Source: Coriobacteriaceae bacterium (GTDB lineage: Bacteria > Actinomycetota > Coriobacteriia > Coriobacteriales > Coriobacteriaceae). From it: a stretch of DNA of 64,000 bases. The translations under genes and the position numbers were made by a program. The DNA is taken from the NCBI GenBank assembly GCA_902363875.1, contig CABJBO010000007.1, positions 32,718-96,717 on the forward strand. Reading direction: 5' to 3'. The notes beneath the pieces were generated by a model. That model did not search any database and was not told where the DNA came from. It saw nothing but the letters and a program-made list of their open reading frames with translations. Each line of letters starts with the position of its first letter. Position 1 is the stretch's first letter. Below are positions 49,307 to 57,258 of the stretch, in pieces.

Positions 49307-50467
49307 ATGAAAAACCGTACGGTTTTGCTTTATATGACGTTCGTTTTTCTGTCGAACTTCAGCACCATTTTGTATTTTCTGACGGTTTACCTTGAATTCG
49401 TCGGATTCTCGATGGTGGCGATTTCTAGCATGATGATTGCATATCAAGTGAGCAAGTTCATCCTCGAAGTTCCCACTGGCTATATTGCTGATAGGTTTGG
49501 ACGAAAGACAAGCGGTCTCGTTGGCGTCGTGGGAATGCTTGGATACTACGCCGCCCTGCTTCTCGTCCGTTCTCCCCTGCTTTTAATCGGTGCGTTCGCT
49601 CTCAAGGGTTTTGCCGTTGCGTGTGTGAGCGGATCCATCGAAGCGATTTACATTGACAGCGTCTCTCAGGACCAGCTCGTAAGACTTAATGTCGTTGAGC
49701 GATTTGTTTTCTATGCCTCTTATGCCATCTCCGCTTGCGTGGGCGGTTTCATTTCGTCCGTCGGTGCATATCTCATTGGTCTTTCGGCAGATATCATCGC
49801 AATGGTGTTGACGTTGGTTGTCGTTGTCTGCATTCCTGAGATGCGAAGAGGGGGCACTGCGACGACACCTGAACATGGGATTAGCCCGAAGATGATCGGT
49901 GCCGCTATTGCGGGTAATGGCATTCTTCGTTCAGCGTTCATCATGGACTGTTCTCAGGCATTTGCTTTTGTCGCCCTGGAAGACTTTTTCTCACTGCTGC
50001 TTGCGGGTCGCGGAATGAATGCCGTCGCTTCGGGTGTGACCATTGCGGTTCAGCTCCTTGCCTCGGCCTCCATGGGACTTATTGTGCCCTGTGCGATTGC
50101 TCATGTCGACAAGGGCCGCTTTGCGCGTATTTGCGGCATCGTGCGTCTTTTCCTGACAGCTCTGTTTTTGATTCCCTTAACTCCGGTTTATTTGCTGCCC
50201 GTGTTCTATGTGCTGCAGACGGTCGCGTACTCGTTATTTGCTCCAATTAAATACTCAATTTTTCAAAAAGCAGCCGATCCTTCGATGCGCTGTTCACTGA
50301 TTTCGGTTCAAAGCCAGATGGTGGCGGTGGGTGCCATCCTTTTCTATCTGTTCAACGCTGCGTTGAGCGGCATCGCGGGCATTCGAGTCATATTGCTTGT
50401 CGCGCTCGGGATTTCTTCCCTTGTGTATATCCCCGCGTTATTTCGTCTTACAAGCCAGAGGACATGA
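49307..50467 (+). CDS. Major facilitator superfamily transporter
   Basis: 386 aa with about 12 hydrophobic segments. The loop GYIADRFGRKTSGLVG is the MFS motif A between helices 2 and 3. Short length and YQVSKFILEVPTGY suit the drug/sugar efflux DHA1-like group. Start ATG 49307 behind GGAGG. Next to a LysR regulator; substrate unknown. Confidence 0.85.
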   Translation: MKNRTVLLYMTFVFLSNFSTILYFLTVYLEFVGFSMVAISSMMIAYQVSKFILEVPTGYIADRFGRKTSGLVGVVGMLGYYAALLLVRSPLLLIGAFALKGFAVACVSGSIEAIYIDSVSQDQLVRLNVVERFVFYASYAISACVGGFISSVGAYLIGLSADIIAMVLTLVVVVCIPEMRRGGTATTPEHGISPKMIGAAIAGNGILRSAFIMDCSQAFAFVALEDFFSLLLAGRGMNAVASGVTIAVQLLASASMGLIVPCAIAHVDKGRFARICGIVRLFLTALFLIPLTPVYLLPVFYVLQTVAYSLFAPIKYSIFQKAADPSMRCSLISVQSQMVAVGAILFYLFNAALSGIAGIRVILLVALGISSLVYIPALFRLTSQRT

Positions 50468-50587
50468 GTATTTAGGCACCGATAACTTATATATCAACGC
50501 AATAAACCCGAGCGCGAGGGCGTTTGGGTTTATTATTGAAGCGTATGTAACCTGGCGGCGCCACACCGCCTGTTAGTAGGGAGACAC

Positions 50588-51766
50588 ATGAACGTTCTGG
50601 TCGTCAACGCAGGATCTTCGACCCTTAAGTATCAGGTCATCGATACCAAGTCCCATAAGGTGTCCGCAAAGGGCTCCTGCGAGCGCGTCTGCTTTACCGG
50701 CGGCACTTTCACCCATGCTGCCAACGGCTCCAAGAAGGTGACCGAGAACATCGAGTTCCCCGACCACAAGGTCGCCATCGAGGTTGTCCTGAAGGACCTC
50801 GAGGCCAACGGCGTCAAGATTGAGGGTATCGGCCACCGTATCGTTCAGGGCGGTTGGTACTTTGGCGATTCCTCCCTCGTCGACGAGGATGTCCTCGCCA
50901 AGATCCGCGAGGTCGCTCCGCTCGCCCCGCTGCACAACAACCCCGAGGCCAACGTTATCGAGTACTGCCTGGAGCAGTATCCCGACCTGCCCAACGTCAC
51001 GGTTTACGACACCGCTTTCCACTTCAACATGCCCGAGGTCGCCAAGACTTACGCCCTGCCCAAGGACGTCTGCGACAAGCTGCACATCCGTAAGTACGGC
51101 GCCCACGGCACCAGCTACCGTTACATCTCCAAGAAGGTCGCCGAGATGACCAACGGCGAGGCCCGCAAGGTCGTCGTGTGCCATATCGGCTCCGGCGCTT
51201 CCCTGTGCGCCATCGAGGACGGCAAGTGCATGGACACCACCATGGGCTTGACGCCGCTCGACGGCGTTATGATGGGCACCCGCTGCGGCTCCATCGACCC
51301 GGCTACCGTGTGCTACCTGCAGCGCGAGGGCGGCTACACCTTCGACGAGGTCGACGAGATGATGAACAAGAAGTCCGGCCTTTTGGCTGTGACCGGCGGC
51401 AAGACCAACGACTGCCGCAACGTCGAGGAGCTCGCCGCCGCCGGTGACCCCGAGGCCCAGCTTGCCTTCGATATGTTCGTCTACAAGATTGCCGCCAAGG
51501 CTGCCGAGATGGCCACCTCCATGTGCGGTATGGACACCCTGGTCTTCACTGCCGGCATCGGTGAGCACGCTCCTGCCGTCCGCGCCGGCGTGGCCGACCG
51601 CCTGGCCTTTATGGGCGTCAAGATGGATCATGCCCGCAACGCCCTGCGTGGTGACGGCGCATGGTGCCTGTCTGCCAAGGATTCCAAGGTTAAGATTTTC
51701 GTTATCCCCACGGACGAGGAGTTCATGATCGCTTCCGACGTCGAGCGCATCGTCAACGGCAAGTAA
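50588..51766 (+). CDS. ackA1: Acetate kinase paralogue with altered active site
   Basis: 392 aa of the ASKHA fold: NVLVVNAGSSTLKYQV, GHRIVQGG, LAPLHNNPEA, MMGTRCGSIDPATV and PTDEE. Compared with the family and with the second copy, two key positions differ: GTSY (Tyr177) where acetate kinases have GTSH (His180 of Methanosarcina, transition-state stabiliser) and HIGSG (Ser202) where HLGNG is usual. It may be slower, have another acyl substrate, or be regulatory. Start ATG 50588 behind AGGGAG. Own terminator at 51778. Confidence 0.88.
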   Translation: MNVLVVNAGSSTLKYQVIDTKSHKVSAKGSCERVCFTGGTFTHAANGSKKVTENIEFPDHKVAIEVVLKDLEANGVKIEGIGHRIVQGGWYFGDSSLVDEDVLAKIREVAPLAPLHNNPEANVIEYCLEQYPDLPNVTVYDTAFHFNMPEVAKTYALPKDVCDKLHIRKYGAHGTSYRYISKKVAEMTNGEARKVVVCHIGSGASLCAIEDGKCMDTTMGLTPLDGVMMGTRCGSIDPATVCYLQREGGYTFDEVDEMMNKKSGLLAVTGGKTNDCRNVEELAAAGDPEAQLAFDMFVYKIAAKAAEMATSMCGMDTLVFTAGIGEHAPAVRAGVADRLAFMGVKMDHARNALRGDGAWCLSAKDSKVKIFVIPTDEEFMIASDVERIVNGK

Positions 51767-51777
51767 TTGCAAAAGGG

Positions 51778-51816
51778 GAGGGGCTGGACGACCGAGCGCC
51801 GTTCGGCCCCTCTTTT
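51778..51816 (+). terminator. Terminator between the two acetate kinase genes
   Basis: GAGGGGC pairs with GCCCCTC over a 21-base loop, then TTTT. Confidence 0.65.
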
Positions 51817-51930
51817 GTGCTCGTTGGGCGATATGCCTGATAGTTATTTATTAAGTTGTGATAACTTCTTATTAACATGCGGCCGCCTTAAGGGGTCTGC
51901 GCCGACCGTATCGCACTGCAAAGGAGTCTC

Positions 51931-53109
51931 ATGAACGTACTTGTTGTCAACGCCGGTAGCTCAAGCCTTAAATATCAGCTTTTGGATACCGATACCCGCG
52001 AGGTTTTCGCCAAGGGCAACTGCGAACGTATCGGTTCGGACGTGGGCATCTTTGGCCACTCCGAGAACGGTGGCGCCAAGCAAACCGAGGAGGCCCCCTT
52101 CCCGGATCACCGTTCGGCTATCGCACGCGTGCTCGAAGAGCTCGAGAAGACCGACTTTACGATCGATGGCATTGGGCATCGTATTGTTCAGGGTGGCTGG
52201 TACTTTGACGATTCCGCGGTCGTTGACGATGAGGTCATGGCTAAGATCCTCGAGGTGGCACCGCTTGCCCCGCTACACAACTACGGCGAGGCAGCGGCAA
52301 TCGAGTATTGTCGCGAGAAGTATCCGGAGCTGCCCAACGTGGCCGTCTTCGACACCTCGTTCCACATGACTATGCCCGAGGTCGCCTACACCTACGCCCT
52401 GCCCAAGGACGTGCGTGACAAGTATCACGTGCGCAAGTACGGCGCCCACGGCACAAGCCACCGCTATGAGTGGATGATGGCCAAGGAGATCTTGGGTTCG
52501 CGCTGCCACCGTCTGCTTTCGTGTCATCTGGGCAACGGCGCTTCGCTCGCCGCCATCGAGGACGGTGTATGCCGCGATACCACGATGGGCCTCACGCCGC
52601 TCGACGGCCTGATGATGGGCACCCGTTGTGGTTCCATTGACCCGGCTACCGTGTGCTACCTGCAGCGCGAGGGCGGCTACAGCTACCAGGAAGTCGATGA
52701 CATGATGAACAAGCAGTCTGGTCTGCTTGCCATCTCGGGCATCTCCAACGACGCCCGTGACATCCGTACGCGCGCCTCCGAGGGCGACGAGCGCTGCCTG
52801 CTTGCCTTCGATATGTTCGCCTACAAGGCCATGCAGCAGGCCGGCTCCATGATCGCTTCAATGGCGGGCGTGGACACCATTACCTTTACCGCCGGCATTG
52901 GCGAGAACGACTGGTCGATCCGCAAGGCTTTCTGCGACTGCTTCGAGTGGCTGGGCGTGCGCATCGACAACAACAAGAACCGCGAGGCCGTGGGTAACGG
53001 CCCGCAGGTCATCAGCGCCGCCGGCTCTTCCGTCACGGTCATGGTCATCCCCACCGACGAGGAATACATGATCGCCCACGACGTCGAGCGTCTGACCGCG
53101 AATAACTAG
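51931..53109 (+). CDS. ackA2: Acetate kinase, canonical active site
   Basis: Converts acetyl phosphate and ADP to acetate and ATP. 392 aa, same length as the copy just upstream. It keeps GTSH (His177), HLGNG (Asn202), FDTSFH, MMGTRCGSIDPATV and TDEE. AT-rich DNA at 51840-51880 probably carries its own promoter, so the two kinases can be controlled separately. Start ATG 51931 behind AAAGGAG. Convergent pta makes its substrate acetyl phosphate. Confidence 0.95.
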   Translation: MNVLVVNAGSSSLKYQLLDTDTREVFAKGNCERIGSDVGIFGHSENGGAKQTEEAPFPDHRSAIARVLEELEKTDFTIDGIGHRIVQGGWYFDDSAVVDDEVMAKILEVAPLAPLHNYGEAAAIEYCREKYPELPNVAVFDTSFHMTMPEVAYTYALPKDVRDKYHVRKYGAHGTSHRYEWMMAKEILGSRCHRLLSCHLGNGASLAAIEDGVCRDTTMGLTPLDGLMMGTRCGSIDPATVCYLQREGGYSYQEVDDMMNKQSGLLAISGISNDARDIRTRASEGDERCLLAFDMFAYKAMQQAGSMIASMAGVDTITFTAGIGENDWSIRKAFCDCFEWLGVRIDNNKNREAVGNGPQVISAAGSSVTVMVIPTDEEYMIAHDVERLTANN

Positions 53110-53131
53110 TGCGTTCGCTTGCGATTGAACG

Positions 53132-53167
53132 AAAGGCCTCCTGAGCAGCAGCTCAGGAGGCCTTTTT
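53132..53167 (+). terminator. Terminator after ackA2
   Basis: AAAGGCCTCCTGAG with CTCAGGAGGCCTTT and a T run, 22 bp after the stop. Confidence 0.88.
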
Positions 53168-53316
53168 GCTAGCAGGCGAAAATTCCAGTCCCAAAGTGAT
53201 CATCACCAGTAACGCCTGCGCTCCCAGCAATGACACCCATCCATTCAGATCCTCAGCCCCAGCTCGTAGCCAAGCCGCCGTCCACTCCAGATGCTCTGAA
53301 TGCTTCGTGGCAGTAG

Positions 53317-53443
53317 AAGGCCGTACGGGCTAACCCCTGAAAACATTCCGCACCAGAAACGCCCCCGTTCGTAGCTCCGAAGGAGCAGAACGGGGGCGTT
53401 TCATTGGTCGAGGACGTTTTCAGGGGTTAGCCCGTACGGCCTT
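53317..53443 (-). repeat. Structured 3'-UTR element, family C (after pta)
   Basis: A perfect 28-bp outer stem (53317-53344 with 53416-53443) encloses an inner 14-bp perfect stem AAACGCCCCCGTTC (53357-53370 with 53388-53401) and a TAGCTCC-type tip. Read on the minus strand it starts 16 nt after the pta stop. Its loops hold GTCCTCG on the 5' side and TGGTGCGGAATG on the 3' side, recalling GTCCTG and TGCGGAAC of family B. The stretch 53168-53316 before it shows no gene. Confidence 0.75.
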
Positions 53444-53459
53444 CGGGCGAGTGCGTCCG

Positions 53460-54440
53460 CTACTCAGCCATCTGAGCCTGGACGGCGGTGATGGCTACGA
53501 CACCCACGATGTCGTCGGCAGAACAGCCGCGCGAAAGGTCGTTAACCGGCTTGGCGATGCCCTGCAGGATGGGGCCGTAGGCGTCGGCACCAGCGAAGCG
53601 CTGAACCAGCTTGTAGCCGATGTTGCCGGCCTCGAGGTCGGGGAACACGAGCACGTTGGCCTTGCCGGCAACGGAGGAGCCGGGAGCCTTGAGCTGGGCG
53701 ACGGTGGGGACGATAGCAGCATCGAGCTGCAGGTCGCCGTCGATGGCGAGCTCGGGTGCCTTCTCCTTGCAGAACTTCACGGCCTCCTGGACCTTCTTGG
53801 CGACCTCGCCACCGGCGGAGCCCATGGTGGAGTAGGAGAGCATGGCCACGTGCGGCTCAACATTGCCCATGAAGGTGGACCAGGAGTGAGCGGAGGCGAT
53901 GGCGATCTCGGAGAGCTCGTCGGAGGACGGGTTGATGTTGAGGCCGCAGTCGGCGAAGATCAGCGTGCCGTCGGTGCCGAACTGCGGGGTGTCGGTGCAC
54001 ATCACGAAGAAGGCCGAGACCAGCTTGGTGCCCGGGGCGGTCTTGAGGATCTGAAGCGCGGGGCGCAGGGTGTCGGCGGTGGAGTGGCAGGCGCCGGAGA
54101 CCAGGCCGTCGGCGTCGCCCATCTTGACCATCATGGTGCCAAAGTAGGTGGCGTCCATCACCTGGGCGCGAGCCTGCTCGATGGTAACGCCCTTCTTGGC
54201 GCGGAGCTCGGCAAACTTCTGTGCGTACTCCTCGTGCTTCTCGGCATTGCGCGGGTCGATGACGGTGGCGCCGGGAACGTTGATCTCGTTGGGATCGCCC
54301 AGGATGACGATGTTGGCCAGGCCTTCCTCGATGATCTTGTTGGCCGCGACGATGGTGCGCGGATCCTCGCCCTCGGGCAGGACGATGGTCTTAAGGTCGG
54401 CCTTGGCGGCAGACTTCATACGGTTTAGGAAATCGCTCAT
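53460..54440 (-). CDS. pta: Phosphate acetyltransferase
   Basis: Makes acetyl phosphate from acetyl-CoA. 326 aa, the short single-domain form. Seen: LKTIVLPEGEDPRTI, MVKMGDADGLVSGACHSTADTLR, ADCGLNINP and VPTVAQLKAPGSSVAGKANVLVFPDLEAGN. Start ATG 54440 behind AAGGAG. Convergent with the acetate kinase pair, together giving acetate and ATP. Family C element lies in its 3' flank. Confidence 0.95.
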   Translation of the reverse strand: MSDFLNRMKSAAKADLKTIVLPEGEDPRTIVAANKIIEEGLANIVILGDPNEINVPGATVIDPRNAEKHEEYAQKFAELRAKKGVTIEQARAQVMDATYFGTMMVKMGDADGLVSGACHSTADTLRPALQILKTAPGTKLVSAFFVMCTDTPQFGTDGTLIFADCGLNINPSSDELSEIAIASAHSWSTFMGNVEPHVAMLSYSTMGSAGGEVAKKVQEAVKFCKEKAPELAIDGDLQLDAAIVPTVAQLKAPGSSVAGKANVLVFPDLEAGNIGYKLVQRFAGADAYGPILQGIAKPVNDLSRGCSADDIVGVVAITAVQAQMAE

Positions 54441-54587
54441 GTTACTCCTTACAAGCGTTTCGCTAAGCTCCAGGCGCCCGGCTGTTCACGAATAAACCCG
54501 CTGCTAGCGGGTCTACCTTTCAATTATGTTCGCCGCTGTGCTTGAGCTTTCCTTGTGTGGCAAGCTCATTATAGGACGCATTAGCGC

Positions 54588-54593
54588 TATAAT
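54588..54593 (+). promoter_or_regulatory. TATAAT box upstream of glf
   Basis: Perfect -10 hexamer 79 bp before the glf start; no good -35 found. ACCCGCT-GCT-AGCGGGT hairpin at 54496-54512 lies in the same 230-bp gap, followed by no gene. Confidence 0.4.
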
Positions 54594-54671
54594 CGCTCTG
54601 ATAAATATGTCTCGAAGAATGTTCGAGAAAAGCCCAGCTAACGAGCCCGTGGCTTTTGACAAGGAGTATCG

Positions 54672-55874
54672 ATGCAGATTACCTCAGGCCTGCCTGAAGG
54701 CTTTAACGCCGGCGCGTACGACATGATTGTCGTCGGTGCTGGATATGCCGGTGCCGTTTGCGCCCGCCGTCTTGCCGAGACTATCGGCTATCGTGTTGCC
54801 GTTTTGGAGCGCCGTAGCCACATTGCGGGCAATGCCTATGACTGCACTGACGAGGCCGGAATCCTGATCCACGAGTACGGTCCGCATATCTATCACACCT
54901 TTAACGAGCGCGTGCACAATTTCCTGTCGCGCTTTACCAAGTGGACGGATTATCAGCACAAGGTGCTCGCCAACATCAACGGTACCCTTATGCCCGTGCC
55001 CTTCAACCATGCGAGTCTCAAGCTCGCCTTTGGTGATGAGCGCGGCGAGGAGCTGTATCAGAAGCTCGTGGAGACCTTTGGCAAGGATGTCAAGGTGCCC
55101 ATTATGGAGCTGCGTAAGAAGAACGACCCCGACTTGGCCGAGGTCGCCGATTACGTCTACGAGAACGTCTTTTTGCATTACACCATGAAGCAGTGGGGCC
55201 AGACGCCCGACCAGATCGATCCCTCGATCACCGGTCGCGTTCCCGTCTTTGTGGGCGACGATGACCGCTATTTCCCGCAGGCTCCCTTCCAGGGTATGCC
55301 GCAGGACGGCTACACGGCGCTGTTCGAGCATATGCTCGACCACGACCTGATCGACGTGTTCTGCGATGTGGACGCCCGCGATCTCTTTGAGATCGACGAG
55401 ACCACCGTCAAGATCGGTGGCAAGGTCTACGGCGGCGAGATCGTTTATACCGGTCCGCTCGATGAGCTGTTCAACCTCGACCTGGGCGCGCTGCCGTACC
55501 GCACGCTCGACATGAAGTTCGAGACGCTCGATATGGATCAGTTCCAGCCCGTGGGCACCGTCAACTACACCACGAGCGAGGACTACACGCGCATCACCGA
55601 GTTCAAGAACATGACCGGTCAGGTCCTGCCCGGCAAGACCACCATCATGAAGGAGTACTCCAAGGCCTATACGCCCGGCTCGGGCGAGACGCCGTATTAC
55701 GCCATTCTTGAGCCCGAGAACCGTGAGCTCTATGAGCGCTATCTTGAGCGCGTCCAGAACCTGACAAACTTCCACCCGGTGGGTCGTCTGGCCGAGTATC
55801 GTTACTACGATATGGATGCCGTGACCAATTCCGCCCTCGATCTTTCGGATGAGATTATCGCCTGCCATGCATAA
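54672..55874 (+). CDS. glf: UDP-galactopyranose mutase
   Basis: Converts UDP-galactopyranose to UDP-galactofuranose, a flavoenzyme. 400 aa. FAD-binding YDMIVVGAGYAGAVCARRLAE, SHIAGNAYDCTDEAGILIHE, GPHIYHTFNERVHNFLSRFT, and the end block HPVGRLAEYRYYDMD. It feeds galactofuranose to surface polysaccharide. Start ATG 54672 behind AAGGAG. Overlaps the glycosyltransferase gene by 8 bp (ATGCATAA). Confidence 0.94.
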   Translation: MQITSGLPEGFNAGAYDMIVVGAGYAGAVCARRLAETIGYRVAVLERRSHIAGNAYDCTDEAGILIHEYGPHIYHTFNERVHNFLSRFTKWTDYQHKVLANINGTLMPVPFNHASLKLAFGDERGEELYQKLVETFGKDVKVPIMELRKKNDPDLAEVADYVYENVFLHYTMKQWGQTPDQIDPSITGRVPVFVGDDDRYFPQAPFQGMPQDGYTALFEHMLDHDLIDVFCDVDARDLFEIDETTVKIGGKVYGGEIVYTGPLDELFNLDLGALPYRTLDMKFETLDMDQFQPVGTVNYTTSEDYTRITEFKNMTGQVLPGKTTIMKEYSKAYTPGSGETPYYAILEPENRELYERYLERVQNLTNFHPVGRLAEYRYYDMDAVTNSALDLSDEIIACHA

Positions 55875-56898
55875 AGTCATAACATTCGGTATTCCCTCGT
55901 ATAACGCCGCTAAGGACATGGACCATTGCATTACCTCCATCTTGGAGGGGAGCAATTATGCCACCGATATCGAGATTATCGTGGTGGACGACGGCTCCAA
56001 GGATGAGACGGCAGCCAAGGCCGACGAGTGGGAGGCCCGTTATCCTGGAATCATCCGCGCGGTGCACCAGGAGAATGGCGGCCACGGTATTGCCGTCCTT
56101 TCGGGTCTGCGCGAGGCGCAGGGCACCTACTACAAGGTTGTCGACTCGGACGACTGGCTTGACGGCGCTGCCCTTTCGACCATGCTGTCGATTCTGCGCG
56201 GCTTTGAAGAGCGCGACCAGCGCGTTGACCTGTTTATCTCGAACTACGTGTACGAGAAGGTTTACGAGGGTACGCATACGGCCATTGGTTACAAGTTTGC
56301 CCTGCCTCGAAAAAAGATCTTTACCTGGGACCAGATCGGCCATTTCCGTTTGGACCAGAATCTGCTCATGCACAGCCTGTGCTATCGCACGGATGTGCTG
56401 CGCGAGTCCAACCTGCCCATGCCGCCGCACACGTTCTATGTGGACAACATCTACGCCTACGTGCCGCTGCCGCGTTGCAAGACCATGTACTACGCCGACA
56501 TCGACCTCTATCGCTACTTTATCGGTCGCGAGGGCCAGAGTGTCAACGAGGCCACGATGGTCAAGCGTCTGGACCAGCAGTTCCGTGTTACGCGTATCAT
56601 GATGGAGTCGTACCACCTGTACAGCGATGTCGAGTCGTCGCGTCTGCGCTCGTACATGATGGGTTATTTCACTATGATGATGGCGATCTGCTCGGTGCTC
56701 ACCAAGCTTTCCGACGAGGATTGCGCCGACGAGCGCCTGAAGACGCTGTGGGCGGACCTGAAGGCCTACGATGAGCGCATGTATCGTCGTGCTCGCTACG
56801 GCGTGGTCGGCTTCTTCACCAACCTCCGCGGTCGCGCCGGAGACAAAACCACACTTGGCCTATACCGTCTTGCCTCAAAGATCTTCAAATTCAACTAG
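55867..56898 (+). CDS. GT2-family glycosyltransferase
   Basis: 343 aa, GT-A fold: ITFGIPSYNAAKDMDHCITS, nucleotide-sugar Asp in EIIVVDDGSKDETAAKADEW, DxD-like KVVDSDDWLDGAAL, then a cytoplasmic helix-rich part. No membrane anchor. Coupled to glf, so a galactofuranosyl transferase is a reasonable guess but not shown. The family B copy 1 element starts 16 bp after its stop. Confidence 0.88.
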   Translation: MHKVITFGIPSYNAAKDMDHCITSILEGSNYATDIEIIVVDDGSKDETAAKADEWEARYPGIIRAVHQENGGHGIAVLSGLREAQGTYYKVVDSDDWLDGAALSTMLSILRGFEERDQRVDLFISNYVYEKVYEGTHTAIGYKFALPRKKIFTWDQIGHFRLDQNLLMHSLCYRTDVLRESNLPMPPHTFYVDNIYAYVPLPRCKTMYYADIDLYRYFIGREGQSVNEATMVKRLDQQFRVTRIMMESYHLYSDVESSRLRSYMMGYFTMMMAICSVLTKLSDEDCADERLKTLWADLKAYDERMYRRARYGVVGFFTNLRGRAGDKTTLGLYRLASKIFKFN

Positions 56899-56914
56899 GG
56901 CAGAAACGCTCGGG

Positions 56915-57036
56915 TAACGGGGACCCCTGGTCCTTAACTTGCTACTTCGAACAGTCCTGCGCAAGACGGAGGCGCCACTGGCGCCTCCTTTGCGTGCGGA
57001 ACTCGTATCAAGTTAAGGACCAGGGGTCCTCTGTTA
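56915..57036 (+). repeat. Structured 3'-UTR element, family B, copy 1 (after the GT2 gene)
   Basis: Outer stem GGACCCCTGGTCCTTAACTT (56921-56940) with its perfect complement 57010-57029, extended to 56915/57036 with mismatches. Inner stem GGAGGCGCC-ACT-GGCGCCTCC. Loops: ACAGTCCTG on the 5' side and TGCGGAACTCG on the 3' side, identical to copy 2. Confidence 0.8.
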
Positions 57037-57121
57037 TGTCTTGCTTTATGTCAGCAAGCTGAATTTGAAGACCTTGGACGCGTGGTACACATGGGCCTGG
57101 GCTGAAAAGACTTGGTTGGTA

Positions 57122-57246
57122 GGTTGCCCGGTGGGTCTTGGTCATGTTTGTCGCGAGTTCCGCACGAGCCGAAGAGCACTTAATGTGCTCTTCGTGCGAG
57201 CCAGGACTGTAGAGCAGCAAACATAACCAAGACCCACCGGGCAACC
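57122..57246 (-). repeat. Structured 3'-UTR element, family B, copy 2 (after the P1 peptidase gene)
   Basis: 29-bp outer stem (57122-57150 with 57218-57246, one mismatch) and apical stem GAAGAGCAC-ATTAA-GTGCTCTTC. On the minus strand, 12 nt after the peptidase stop, the loops carry ACAGTCCTG and TGCGGAACTCG as in copy 1, though the stems share nothing with copy 1. The two copies face each other between convergent genes. The segment 57037-57121 between them holds no gene. Confidence 0.8.
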
Positions 57247-57258
57247 GGACGAGCTAGT

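Noticed and set aside
51840-51885. Rex-like operator before ackA2
   Set aside because: AAGTTGTGATAACTT is AT-rich and partly palindromic but does not fit TTGTGAA-N4-TTCACAA; left as a promoter region.
56915-57246. CRISPR or integron attC sites
   Set aside because: No spaced identical repeats for CRISPR; the fold recalls attC but the conserved GTTRRRY core sites and an integrase are absent.
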